A stretch of 37,758 nt of DNA from a virus. The translations under genes were made by a program, and so were the position numbers. Under the pieces are notes generated by a model. That model saw only the letters and a list, made by a program, of their open reading frames with translations. It did no database searches and was not told where the DNA came from. Position 1 is the stretch's first letter, and each line of letters opens with the position of its first letter. This document shows positions 29,905 to 36,753 of this stretch, piece by piece. The DNA is taken from positions 1 through 37,758 of IMG/VR virus record IMGVR_UViG_3300020180_000057; one strand, written 5' to 3'.

Positions 29905-30062
29905 TCACGCAGCTTGAGCTCCAGATCGCGGCCGACTTTGCCGGCGCAGTGCAGCAGATCACCCATCGGTATAATGCGTTGCGGCAGGCGATCGCCGATC
30001 GCCTGGCAAGCGGGGAGCGCATCGAGCCGGGTCCGCTCGGTGCCGACGCCGCGGCAGAATGA
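29901..30062 (+). CDS. Small helical protein (53 aa)
   Basis: MITQLELQIAADFAGAVQQI, then THRYNALRQAIADRLASGER. One or two helices, possibly a coiled coil. Its stop overlaps the start of a truncated methyltransferase (ATGA). Function is not known. Confidence 0.5.
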   Translation: MITQLELQIAADFAGAVQQITHRYNALRQAIADRLASGERIEPGPLGADAAAE

Positions 30063-30184
30063 GTGACGGCGCGACGCTCGCGCCCCTGACGACGCTCGAT
30101 CTCTTTTGCGGCGCGGGCGGCATTACGGAAGGTTTCCGCGAAGATAAAGTAGTTGTTTCGCTGTTTTGTGCAGCGAACCGTTGA
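30059..30184 (+). pseudogene. Truncated 5' end of a cytosine-5 methyltransferase
   Basis: The 41-codon frame has motif I (TLDLFCGAGGITEGFRED) of a C5 methyltransferase, coupled to the gene before it. After FRED the frame becomes KVVVSLFCAANR and stops, so the rest of the enzyme is missing. It must be an inactive remnant. Confidence 0.75.
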
Positions 30185-30190
30185 GGGTGC

Positions 30191-30955
30191 ATGGATCATA
30201 CTCGGCTCGGAAGGCTTCCGCAAACACGCAAATGGAAAGAGGTGGTCGGCCTGGTCGGCGCAGGCGCCGACACTGCTGACATTGCTGCGGCAACTCTAGA
30301 CGCTTCCAAACTTGGGTTGGAAGATGCTGCGCGCGACCCCGCCCTCCTTCACTCTTTCTGGCTCCTGACGCAGTTGCCGCTCTGTGCCCAAAAAGCTGAT
30401 TTTGTTGGCGAGCTTGCCAAGATCGGTGTCTCCATCACGGGCGAAGCGACCCTGATGGAACTGGTCGGCGGCCTGTCCGACGCCGTGGACGCTCATGTTT
30501 ACCGCGTCGGTGGGCGCACCGACCTGGGAGAGATGGCTCAGATGGGGGCTGCGGAAACCCTGAGTTCCATCCTGGGGCAACGAACAACGAGCCTGTTCGA
30601 AACGACGCCCGAAGATGTTCATCGCGAATTGGCGCGGCTGGGCACCCCGGTCAATTTCTCGGTGGTAGCGCGCGACTTCTTTGCACGGGTGACGGAACGG
30701 TACCTGACCTATTTCCTCAGCCGGGAACTATCGAACACACTTGAATCCGTCCATGCCAATCGGCAATTCAGGGAGGCGTTGTCGCTTCATTGCAAGCAGG
30801 CATCCAAGATTGTTGAACAGTTCGCGGCGGAGTGGTTTTCGAAGGCGAATTACCAGGGAGGCATCACACCAAGGAAAGCGGCGGGATTCATAAGCCACGC
30901 CATGACGAAGCTTGGCGCAGAGCTTCAAAGGGGGGCGGCGTGTGGCGAACGCTGA
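30191..30955 (+). CDS. Unknown helical protein in the accessory block (254 aa)
   Basis: ATG 30191 has GAGG upstream. The protein is helical and soluble: MDHTRLGRLPQTRKWKEVVG, a DLGEMAQMGAAETLSSILGQ segment, FARVTERYLTYFLSRELSNT, and a helical C-terminus ending GAACGER. I do not recognise the family with any confidence. It sits between a methyltransferase remnant and a truncated frame and so looks like part of a transferred defence or counter-defence unit (inference). It is not under one of the four repeat promoters, so its expression is unclear. Confidence 0.6.
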   Translation: MDHTRLGRLPQTRKWKEVVGLVGAGADTADIAAATLDASKLGLEDAARDPALLHSFWLLTQLPLCAQKADFVGELAKIGVSITGEATLMELVGGLSDAVDAHVYRVGGRTDLGEMAQMGAAETLSSILGQRTTSLFETTPEDVHRELARLGTPVNFSVVARDFFARVTERYLTYFLSRELSNTLESVHANRQFREALSLHCKQASKIVEQFAAEWFSKANYQGGITPRKAAGFISHAMTKLGAELQRGAACGER

Positions 30956-31088
30956 CTCCATCATCCTCTGCGGCGGTGCCCCGCGCCGGTGCCTTCGGGC
31001 TTCCGGCGCTATTCGCTTTTCGGCAGCTCTCAGAAATATTCACGAGAGTGCCGCTTTTTCAGTTGACAAAATCAAGCCACCGAGGTAA
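30942..31088 (+). pseudogene. Truncated gene start running into the first repeat promoter
   Basis: A GTG at 30942 with AAAGGGGGGCGGC upstream starts MANADSIILCGGAPR. After about codon 14 it reads the terminator/promoter repeat and stops in the -10 region. The original downstream gene has been lost at the repeat boundary. It probably belonged to the same transcript as the 254-residue gene. Confidence 0.5.
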
Positions 31089-31133
31089 TATGAATCATGG
31101 GCAGCGGACAGCAGCCCGCAAAAGGAGAAACCA
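30985..31133 (+). promoter_or_regulatory. Cassette promoter unit 1 (left hairpin arm mostly lost)
   Basis: TTGACA (31063-31068) and TAATAT (31086-31091), spacing 17, followed by the leader GGGCAGCGGACAGCAGCCC and AAAAGGAGAAACCA before ATG 31134. Right arm of the terminator hairpin is present; only GCGCCGG of the left arm remains. Confidence 0.85.
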
Positions 31134-31481
31134 ATGAACACAGTGACAGTAAAATTCACACTGGCCACGATGCCGAGCAGCAGCAAGGGGTGGGCGCGGT
31201 ACAAGGCGGCGGCGGTAGACGGAGCCAACCTGATCGAGAGCCGCACCGGCAACGAGTGGGTGAGCGCCCCGCACGATGGCGAGACAGTAGAGGGTGCCGA
31301 GTTCTGCGTGGACAGCCAGACGATGCTCAAGACGCAGAAGACGCGCACCGGGACGCTCTACGCGAGACGGCATCGGCTGGTCGCTGAAGCTGGCGCAACC
31401 TGCAGGATCGGCGCCGGATTCCACAATAGCCTGACCATCGATATCCAGAACGCGCGCATGATCGGGGAGGTAGAGCTGTGA
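31134..31481 (+). CDS. Unknown cargo protein (115 aa)
   Basis: MNTVTVKFTLATMPSSSKGW, then ARYKAAAVDGANLIESRTGN, TGTLYARRHRLVAEAGATCR and IGAGFHNSLTIDIQNARMIG. It is probably a beta-rich soluble protein. It lies under cassette promoter 1 with AAAAGGAG before the ATG and is coupled to the zinc gene. No family is recognised. Confidence 0.6.
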   Translation: MNTVTVKFTLATMPSSSKGWARYKAAAVDGANLIESRTGNEWVSAPHDGETVEGAEFCVDSQTMLKTQKTRTGTLYARRHRLVAEAGATCRIGAGFHNSLTIDIQNARMIGEVEL

Positions 31482-31672
31482 GCCACACGCACAAGCCGGT
31501 AGACGGCACGCGGCACGGATACAGCGGGTGCTTTTCGGCGCCGAGCTGCGCCAAGGAATACACCGGCAAGGCATGTACTGGCTACCGCGAGACGGTGCGC
31601 TGCCGATGCGGCGCGCAAGGTGTCACATGTACGCAATGCGTGAGAACCAAATGGTACGAGGATCGCGGATAA
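31478..31672 (+). CDS. Cysteine-rich zinc protein in cassette 1 (64 aa)
   Basis: The GTG at 31478 overlaps the previous stop (GTGA). Residues include GCFSAPSCAKEY, ACTGYRETVRCRCGAQGV and TCTQC, about seven Cys with C-x-C and C-x2-C spacing, then VRTKWYEDRG. The last 40 bases and the stop belong to the repeat found again at 32753-32806. A metal-binding accessory protein of unknown target. Confidence 0.6.
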   Translation: MSHTHKPVDGTRHGYSGCFSAPSCAKEYTGKACTGYRETVRCRCGAQGVTCTQCVRTKWYEDRG

Positions 31673-31685
31673 TCCCCACCCCCAG

Positions 31686-31734
31686 AAAAGCGAATAGCGC
31701 CGGGGCCTTCGGGCTTCCGGCGCTATTCGCTTTT
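31686..31734. terminator. Bidirectional intrinsic terminator of cassette unit 2
   Basis: An 18-bp perfect stem, 31686-31703 with 31717-31734. A CC-TTCG-GG tetraloop forms inside the loop. A-run on one side and T-run on the other make it work in both directions. It separates cassette 1 from promoter 2. Confidence 0.85.
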
Positions 31735-31849
31735 CGGCAGCTCTCAGAAATATTCACGAGAAGTGCCGCTTTTCCCGTTGACAAAATCAAGCCACCGAGG
31801 TAATATGAATTATGGGCAGCGGACAGCAGCCCGCAAAAGGAGAAACCAA
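31735..31849 (+). promoter_or_regulatory. Cassette promoter unit 2
   Basis: TTGACA (31778-31783), 17-base spacer, TAATAT (31801-31806), shared leader and AAAAGGAG ribosome site before ATG 31850. It matches units 1, 3 and 4 in sequence, with few changes upstream. Confidence 0.9.
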
Positions 31850-32449
31850 ATGAAAACCAAGTCCCCCAATGCTATGCGCAGGGTAGTGACTGCAGCCATC
31901 GAGAGCGGATCGGATCTGAGTTGCCGCGATCTGACCGGCGCGAATCTGCACGGCGCGGATTTACGCGGATTGGATTTGACCTACGCGTGCCTGACCAACG
32001 CGAATCTCACCGGCGCGAATCTCACCGGCGCGAATCTCACCGGCGCGAATCTGACCAACGCGGATTTGACAGGCGCGGATCTGACCAACGCGGATCTGAG
32101 CGGCGCGAATCTCACCGGCGCGAATCTGCGGGACGCGGATCTCGCCAGGACGACCGGCGCGGGCGCGAATCTGACAGGAGCGAATCTGACAGGAGCGTAT
32201 CTGCGCGGCGCTGATTTGCGCGCCGCGAATCTGACAGGCACATGCATGATCAACGCGAATCTGACAGGCACATGCATAGGCGGCGCGAATCTGCGGCGCG
32301 CGGATCTGACAGGAGCGGATCTGCGGCGCGCGAATCTGCGCCGCGCGGATCTGACAGGAGCGGATCTGACCGATGCGCATCTGCGGGACGCGGATCTGAC
32401 AGGAGCGAATCTGCGGGATGCTGACCTAAGCGGAGCCGCGAGCGCCTGA
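31850..32449 (+). CDS. Pentapeptide-repeat protein A (199 aa)
   Basis: After a short lead-in (MKTKSPNAMRRVVTAAIESG) nearly the whole protein is about 34 five-residue repeats of A-[DN]-L-x-x type (ANLTG, ADLTN, ADLRR), with one interruption near DLARTTGAGANL and the variant CMINANLTGTCIGG. The DNA carries 15-bp tandem repeats. Such proteins form right-handed quadrilateral beta-helices; some (Qnr, MfpA) mimic DNA and bind gyrase. It lacks the C-terminal domain seen in protein C. Its role here may be anti-host or anti-restriction, but this is inference. Confidence 0.9.
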   Translation: MKTKSPNAMRRVVTAAIESGSDLSCRDLTGANLHGADLRGLDLTYACLTNANLTGANLTGANLTGANLTNADLTGADLTNADLSGANLTGANLRDADLARTTGAGANLTGANLTGAYLRGADLRAANLTGTCMINANLTGTCIGGANLRRADLTGADLRRANLRRADLTGADLTDAHLRDADLTGANLRDADLSGAASA

Positions 32450-32451
32450 GC

Positions 32452-32505
32452 ATGGACTCTATGACCTACGGTTCTGTTTGTTCCGGCATCGAAGCGTCCA
32501 AGTGA
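32452..32505 (+). pseudogene. Truncated start of a phage-type cytosine methyltransferase
   Basis: The frame MDSMTYGSVCSGIEASK resembles the start of phage Dcm-like enzymes (GSVCSGIEA is motif I), then stops. The rest is lost. It lies three bases after pentapeptide gene A, so it may have been its operon partner. Confidence 0.6.
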
Positions 32506-32578
32506 TGCGGTGGATCGGTCGCCGAATTCAACTGGTGGACAGAAGCCCGCATCACGCCGCGATGGCAAAAGGAGAAAA

Positions 32579-32809
32579 ATGACGAAAGACCAGAAGGCAG
32601 CCGCGCGGCTGAGCATGGTGCGCTCAGCCGCCGGGCGCAAGGGCGGCCTCAACAGCGGCGGTGCTCGCCCAGGAGCAGGGCGGCCACGGAAGTCCGATCG
32701 CTGCCCATGCGGGGAGATGACTGCAGCCCGCGCCGCTGCTCGGCGGCATGCGTGCGCACCAAATGGTACGAGGATCGCGGATAATCCCCACCCCCAGAAA
32801 AGCGAATAG
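32579..32809 (+). CDS. Small protein with GGARPGAGRP and zinc motif (76 aa)
   Basis: ATG 32579 with AAAAGGAG upstream. Residues 20-40 hold GGLNSGGARPGAGRPRK, a short motif known from small phage proteins, then CPCGEMTAARAAARRHAC, a likely zinc site. The last 17 residues (NGTRIADNPHPQKSE) come from the cassette repeat read in another frame than in the 64-residue gene. Its C-terminus may thus be a fusion created by recombination. Confidence 0.6.
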   Translation: MTKDQKAAARLSMVRSAAGRKGGLNSGGARPGAGRPRKSDRCPCGEMTAARAAARRHACAPNGTRIADNPHPQKSE

Positions 32810-32846
32810 CGCCGGTGCCTTCGGGCTTCCGGCGCTATTCGCTTTT
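32798..32846. terminator. Bidirectional intrinsic terminator of cassette unit 3
   Basis: The same 18-bp stem as in unit 2 (32798-32815 with 32829-32846), with a GCC-TTCG-GGC inner loop and a T-run. It ends the 76-residue gene and precedes promoter 3. Confidence 0.85.
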
Positions 32847-32962
32847 TATGGCAGATCGCGGAAATATTCACGAGAAGTGCCGCTTTTCCCGTTGACAAAA
32901 TCAAGCCAGCAATGTAATATGAATCATGGGCAGCGGACAGCAGCCCGCAAAAGGAGAAACCA
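32847..32962 (+). promoter_or_regulatory. Cassette promoter unit 3
   Basis: TTGACA (32892-32897), 17 bases, TAATAT (32915-32920), shared leader and AAAAGGAG before ATG 32963. Upstream bases after the hairpin match unit 4 (ATGGCAGATCGCGG) rather than units 1 and 2, so there are two sub-types. Confidence 0.9.
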
Positions 32963-33502
32963 ATGAACTGCGAAGTGGGGAGCGTAACGGTCCAGGAAGA
33001 CGACGTGCGGCGGGCACTCGAAGCCGCAATCGAGAGCGGATCGGATCTGAGCGGCGTGAAGCTGCAGGACGCGAATCTGCAGGACGCGCATCTGACCGGC
33101 GCGAATCTGCGGAACGCGGATCTCACCAACGCGGATCTCACCAACGCGTATCTCACCGGCGCGGACTTGACCGGCGCGAATCTCACCGGCGCGGATCTCA
33201 TCGGCGCGGATCTGAGCGGCGCGGATCTGAGCGGCGCGGATCTCATCGGCGCGGATCTCACCAACGCGGATCTCACCGACGCGGATCTCACCGACGCGGA
33301 TCTCATCGGCGCGTATCTGGCCGGTGCGGATCTGAGCGGCGCGTATCTGGCCGGTGCGGATCTGAGCGGCGCGGAGCTGAGCGGCGCGGATCTGAGCGGC
33401 GCGTATCTGGCCGGTGCAAATTTGCGGGGCGCGAATCTGATCGGCGCACATCTGAGAGGCGCGGATCTCACCGGCGCGAATCTGAGAGGCGCGCGGATCT
33501 GA
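32963..33502 (+). CDS. Pentapeptide-repeat protein B, C-terminus lost (179 aa)
   Basis: The first 35 residues (MNCEVGSVTVQEDDVRRALE, AAIESGSDLSG) match protein C. About 28 pentapeptides of A-[DN]-L-x-x type follow, ending LRGARI. Two extra bases near 33488 shift the frame: without them the repeats would run on as ADLTGADLTT into the repeat unit. The C-terminal domain of protein C is absent. It is likely a DNA-mimic type protein; the role is inferred. Confidence 0.88.
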   Translation: MNCEVGSVTVQEDDVRRALEAAIESGSDLSGVKLQDANLQDAHLTGANLRNADLTNADLTNAYLTGADLTGANLTGADLIGADLSGADLSGADLIGADLTNADLTDADLTDADLIGAYLAGADLSGAYLAGADLSGAELSGADLSGAYLAGANLRGANLIGAHLRGADLTGANLRGARI

Positions 33503-33509
33503 CAGGAGC

Positions 33510-33669
33510 GGATCTGACCACGGTGCCTTCGGGCTTCCGGCGCTATTCGCTTTTTATGGCAGATCGCGGAAATATTCACGAGAGTGCCGCTTTTCCCGTT
33601 GACAAAATCAAGCCACTGAGGTAATATGAATTATGGGCAGCGGACAGCAGCCCGCAAAAGGAGAAACCA
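33510..33669 (+). promoter_or_regulatory. Cassette promoter unit 4 (left hairpin arm lost)
   Basis: TTGACA (33599-33604), 17 bases, TAATAT (33622-33627), shared leader and AAAAGGAG before ATG 33670. The right hairpin arm is intact; the left arm is replaced by the end of pentapeptide gene B, so no complete terminator separates B from C. Confidence 0.88.
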
Positions 33670-34377
33670 ATGAACTACGAAGTGGGGAGCGTAACGGTCC
33701 AGGAAGACGACGTGCGGCGGGCAGTCGAAGCCGCAATCGAGAGCGGATCGGATCTCACCGGGGTGAAGCTGCGACGCGCGCGCCTAATCGGCGCGTTTCT
33801 TCACAACGCAAATCTTAGCGCCGCACATCTGAGAGGCGCGAATCTCACCTACACGTGCCTGACCTGCGCTGATCTGCACGGCGCGGACTTGACCGGCGCG
33901 AATCTGAGTGGCGCGAATCTGTACTTCGCGAATCTGAGTGGCGCGAATCTGACCGGCGCGAAGCTGACCGGTGCAAATCTTAGAGACGCACATCTGAGAG
34001 GTGCAAATTTGCGGGACGCGAATCTGACCTGCGCTGATCTGAGCGACGCAAATCTGATCGGCGCGGATCTCACCGGCGCGAATCTGCGTGACGCGGATCT
34101 GCGGGGTGCGGATCTGACAGGCGCGGTGCTGCCGGCGAATCCATATATCGTCCTCATCGAGGGCACGCGGGATACGATCGTGGCCGTCGATGACGACGTC
34201 CAAATCGGATGCAAGCGTCACACCATTGGGTGGTGGCTGGATCACTTTGAGGCTGTTGGCCAGGATGCGTCGTACTCTCCCGCGGAGATCGCGGAGTACG
34301 GACTACACCTAGCGCAGGTGGCTGCTGCCCGGCCCAGGAGCAGGGCGGCCTCAACAGCGGCGGTGCTCGATCAATAG
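33670..34377 (+). CDS. Pentapeptide-repeat protein C with C-terminal domain (235 aa)
   Basis: The N-terminus MNYEVGSVTVQEDDVRRAVE is shared with protein B. About 24 pentapeptides (residues 30-155) are followed by a different domain: YIVLIEGTRDTIVAVDDDV, QIGCKRHTIGWWLDHFEAVG and YSPAEIAEYGLHLAQ, an arrangement I recall from full-length phage pentapeptide proteins. The last 20 residues come from a rearranged piece of the GGARPGAGRP-type gene. The stop overlaps the convergent membrane-protein gene by seven bases. Confidence 0.88.
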   Translation: MNYEVGSVTVQEDDVRRAVEAAIESGSDLTGVKLRRARLIGAFLHNANLSAAHLRGANLTYTCLTCADLHGADLTGANLSGANLYFANLSGANLTGAKLTGANLRDAHLRGANLRDANLTCADLSDANLIGADLTGANLRDADLRGADLTGAVLPANPYIVLIEGTRDTIVAVDDDVQIGCKRHTIGWWLDHFEAVGQDASYSPAEIAEYGLHLAQVAAARPRSRAASTAAVLDQ

Positions 34378-35027
34378 AAATACAGCGCCCGCACGATGTC
34401 ACCCGCGCGAGCTTCGAGCCCCGGCTGCAACGTGACGCGAGTGCCTGCGGCGTCGATGGTGTAGTCGTCGCCCTCCGTCAGGAGCAGCCCGTTGCGGTAG
34501 AGTTGCAGCGATGCTCTCGATGGCGGCTCGGCCAGCGAGAACGACGCCTCGACGCCTGCCACTTTCCAGCGCAGGCTCCGCATCCGTGGTGGTGACGCGA
34601 TGGCGACCGACGCCCGCAGCACCGGGACCGGCCCGGTCGTGTCAAGCGCCAAGTCCTGCATGTGCGCCAGCACGACTACGCCGCTCGGCATCACGACCAG
34701 CACGCGAGCCGTGGGCGCCGGATCCGCGCCGAGCTGCTCCGGTCTCGCCCGGGTCTGAGCGATGCCCGCAGTCGGCAGCAGCAGCACGGTCAACATGAGC
34801 ACGCCCGGGGGCAGTGGGTTGCGCCCAGGGTATGGACGATACGCCATCTGCGCCGCAGTGCCGTCCGGGTTGCTGAAATGCGCCATGAGCGCCTTCATGG
34901 CCTCGAAGATGATCTGCGATGCGAGCGCCCAATGCTTCCAGCGCTCTGGCAGCAGGTCGCTGATCTGAGCGACACACTGCATCGCCGTCATGATGACCGT
35001 GAGCCACACGTTTGTTTGTAGTTTCAT
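34371..35027 (-). CDS. Membrane-associated tail or lysis-region protein (218 aa)
   Basis: ATG overlaps the previous stop (ATGA). Residues 1-75 are helical (LTVIMTAMQCVAQISDLLPE, RWKHWALASQIIFEAMKALM). Residues 73-91 form a hydrophobic, signal-like stretch (PPGVLMLTVLLLPTAGIAQ). The C-terminus (LQLYRNGLLLTEGDDYTIDA, then an AGDIVRALYFY end) matches the repeated beta module of phage tail fibre proteins. It may anchor or complete a fibre. Function is uncertain. Confidence 0.5.
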   Translation of the reverse strand: MKLQTNVWLTVIMTAMQCVAQISDLLPERWKHWALASQIIFEAMKALMAHFSNPDGTAAQMAYRPYPGRNPLPPGVLMLTVLLLPTAGIAQTRARPEQLGADPAPTARVLVVMPSGVVVLAHMQDLALDTTGPVPVLRASVAIASPPRMRSLRWKVAGVEASFSLAEPPSRASLQLYRNGLLLTEGDDYTIDAAGTRVTLQPGLEARAGDIVRALYFY

Positions 35028-35368
35028 TTATTAACGTCTCTCCATGTCGAAACTGCCCAACCTGCGACGCCAGCCGCCGCCGCGAGTACCGCGCTCAGGA
35101 TCCGCCAGCTCAACATCATGCCCTCGCGCTGTGCTTTCAGCTCCGCCACCTCGGATTGAAGGGTGTGGAGTTGCTCTCGCACCGCGCGCATCTCCACATG
35201 GAGACTGCGCCACTCCCCCTCGTTGGCTGTGAGCCGCTCCGCGTGCTGGTGGATGGCGCGGCTGCTGGTGGATGACACATCCAGCACCTGTACCATCTGC
35301 GTTCGGAGAGTCGCGACCCCATCGCGCACGAACCGCTCAAACTCGTACTGTCGGTCTTCTATGGTCAC
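35024..35368 (-). CDS. Coiled-coil protein with C-terminal membrane helix, XhlA-like (114 aa)
   Basis: The GTG at 35368 has AGGAGAAAT upstream. Residues 1-82 form a long coiled coil (LTANEGEWRSLHVEMRAVRE, QLHTLQSEVAELKAQREG), and residues 86-106 a membrane helix (LSWRILSAVLAAAAGVAGWA). This layout resembles the XhlA cell-lysis family, which acts with holins. It could instead be a fibre-associated protein. It is coupled to the next gene. Confidence 0.55.
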   Translation of the reverse strand: MTIEDRQYEFERFVRDGVATLRTQMVQVLDVSSTSSRAIHQHAERLTANEGEWRSLHVEMRAVREQLHTLQSEVAELKAQREGMMLSWRILSAVLAAAAGVAGWAVSTWRDVNK

Positions 35369-35382
35369 ATTTCTCCTGGCAG

Positions 35383-36702
35383 TCAGTAGGCAAACCCGAT
35401 GCTCGACCCGCACGCGTTCTGCTGGCCGGGTGGCGTAGGCAGCCCAGGCCCGGAGCCGCCGCATTCTGCTGGCAGCACTGGTGTCCCAGGCCCGCACTGC
35501 GATGGTGGCCCGCCGCCGCCGACTCCATGTGAGCGCCCGAACATCTCCACTGACGGGATGCCCGCGCCTCCAACGATCTGCGCAGTCGTGCCGATCGACA
35601 CGAACCACAGCTGCAATGCCACAAGTTCCGCCACCAGGCTGAACACGCAGCCAGACCCAGGCCCGACCGTGCCAGCGCCAATCGGCCCGATGGCGGCATC
35701 GCCAGAGTAGATCGCGGTCGATGCTCCCAGCGAGGAGCCGTCGAACTCGCGGACATAGATGTCAGTAGACGGATAAGGCCACGCGAAGAACACGTCCAGC
35801 AGCGCATCGCGCCGCGAGAATGCGATTGGGTAGCCGAAGCCGCTGCCCGCGCCGCTGAATACTGCGGACCACGTAACTGCGGCGGCAGACCCGCCGAACA
35901 GGATGCATGTCTCTTCCGTCTCCGAACGCGCGTTGACCGCTACCAGTTGGCCATCGATACGCCAGTCAGCAGTGTAGATGTAGTCCGCGACTGTCGCGCT
36001 CGTGGCCACGTTCACGAACGAGCCATCCTCGTCGGCTACGACGGCCTGGAAGCTCTCGCGATCGACGTCATTGCTGCCCCACCAGCCATGGATGCCGATT
36101 GCGCCATCGCCCCGTATCACGTCGCCGACACTGTAATCCACTTGTCCTGACTGCCCTGCCAGGCGAACGGCGCTGCTCCATGCCAAGGTGTCTTTAGCGA
36201 TGGCCAATCGACTTACGCGGTAGTAGGTCGTCCCGCCCACTTCGTCGCCGTCGAGGTTCGCCAGCGCCGCTCCGTCAGCGCCCTGCTGCAGGTCGAACGC
36301 CCATAACGGCTCATTGTTATCGCGACCGTCAGGATAGCGAAAAGTGACCGCGGGATCGCCCGAAGATTCCGAGTCCCACGTCTCGGTCGACGTATCGTAT
36401 CGGGACACATGCAGCGCCCCGGCGGTCGTGCAATAGAGAGCATAGAGATACGGCTGTGCAGGCCAGAGAGGATCAGCACGGACCTGGATGCGGCTCGTGT
36501 AGACTGCCTTCGTTCCCCCGTCAGCAGCGGCCCAAGTCGAGCCGCCATTGCTCGATTTGAATACCTGCAGCGTGTTCGGGTCGCCGGCTATCTCGGAAAC
36601 CGCACTGAACGCGACTACCCAAATCGTCGATCCGTCGTCGAACGGCACGCACGGAGAAAGCGGCGAAGTATATGCCCCTGTAATTTCGTATGCTACTGCC
36701 AT
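35383..36702 (-). CDS. Tail fibre protein, beta-propeller-like, with motif-bearing C-terminus (439 aa)
   Basis: The main part (residues 1-370) is beta-rich with BNR-like words (KSSNGGSTWAAADGG, DTSTETWDSESSGDPAVTF) as in sialidase-type propellers, suggesting glycan binding. Residues about 383-400 carry the fibre motif (GGAGIPSVEMFGRSHG), followed by a Pro/Gly-rich Cys-containing tail ending IGFAY. The start at ATG 36702 follows directly on six 8-bp repeats with no visible Shine-Dalgarno. Confidence 0.62.
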   Translation of the reverse strand: MAVAYEITGAYTSPLSPCVPFDDGSTIWVVAFSAVSEIAGDPNTLQVFKSSNGGSTWAAADGGTKAVYTSRIQVRADPLWPAQPYLYALYCTTAGALHVSRYDTSTETWDSESSGDPAVTFRYPDGRDNNEPLWAFDLQQGADGAALANLDGDEVGGTTYYRVSRLAIAKDTLAWSSAVRLAGQSGQVDYSVGDVIRGDGAIGIHGWWGSNDVDRESFQAVVADEDGSFVNVATSATVADYIYTADWRIDGQLVAVNARSETEETCILFGGSAAAVTWSAVFSGAGSGFGYPIAFSRRDALLDVFFAWPYPSTDIYVREFDGSSLGASTAIYSGDAAIGPIGAGTVGPGSGCVFSLVAELVALQLWFVSIGTTAQIVGGAGIPSVEMFGRSHGVGGGGPPSQCGPGTPVLPAECGGSGPGLPTPPGQQNACGSSIGFAY

Positions 36703-36705
36703 GTT

Positions 36706-36753
36706 AGTAACTCAGTAACTCAGTAACTCAGTAACTCAGTAACTCAGTAACTC
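36706..36753 (-). repeat. Six perfect 8-bp tandem repeats between two fibre genes
   Basis: AGTAACTC is repeated six times. On the coding strand the stop of the 63-residue gene (TGA, 36744-36746) is inside the run and the ATG of the fibre gene follows within four bases. A length change here alters the gap and any ribosome relay. Confidence 0.85.

Noticed and set aside
30191-30955. Assignment of the 254-residue protein to a named defence system
   Set aside because: I considered known multi-gene defence systems with a small unknown subunit, but no motif that I can see supports any of them.
31981-33579. A 532-residue leftward frame rich in Arg-Ser/Phe-Ala-Pro repeats
   Set aside because: It is the antisense of the 15-bp pentapeptide repeats, which happen to lack stops in this frame. 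It runs through promoters and terminators and has no ribosome site.
32926-33624. A 232-residue rightward frame starting in the cassette leader (MGSGQQPAKGETNE...)
   Set aside because: It reads the pentapeptide gene out of frame as Arg/Ser/Gly repeats. In unit 2 the same leader frame stops after 13 codons, so it is not conserved. The AAAAGGAG site serves the next ATG.
31950-34120. 15-bp tandem repeats taken as non-coding satellite DNA or CRISPR
   Set aside because: They translate into well-formed pentapeptide repeats in the frame with good start sites.
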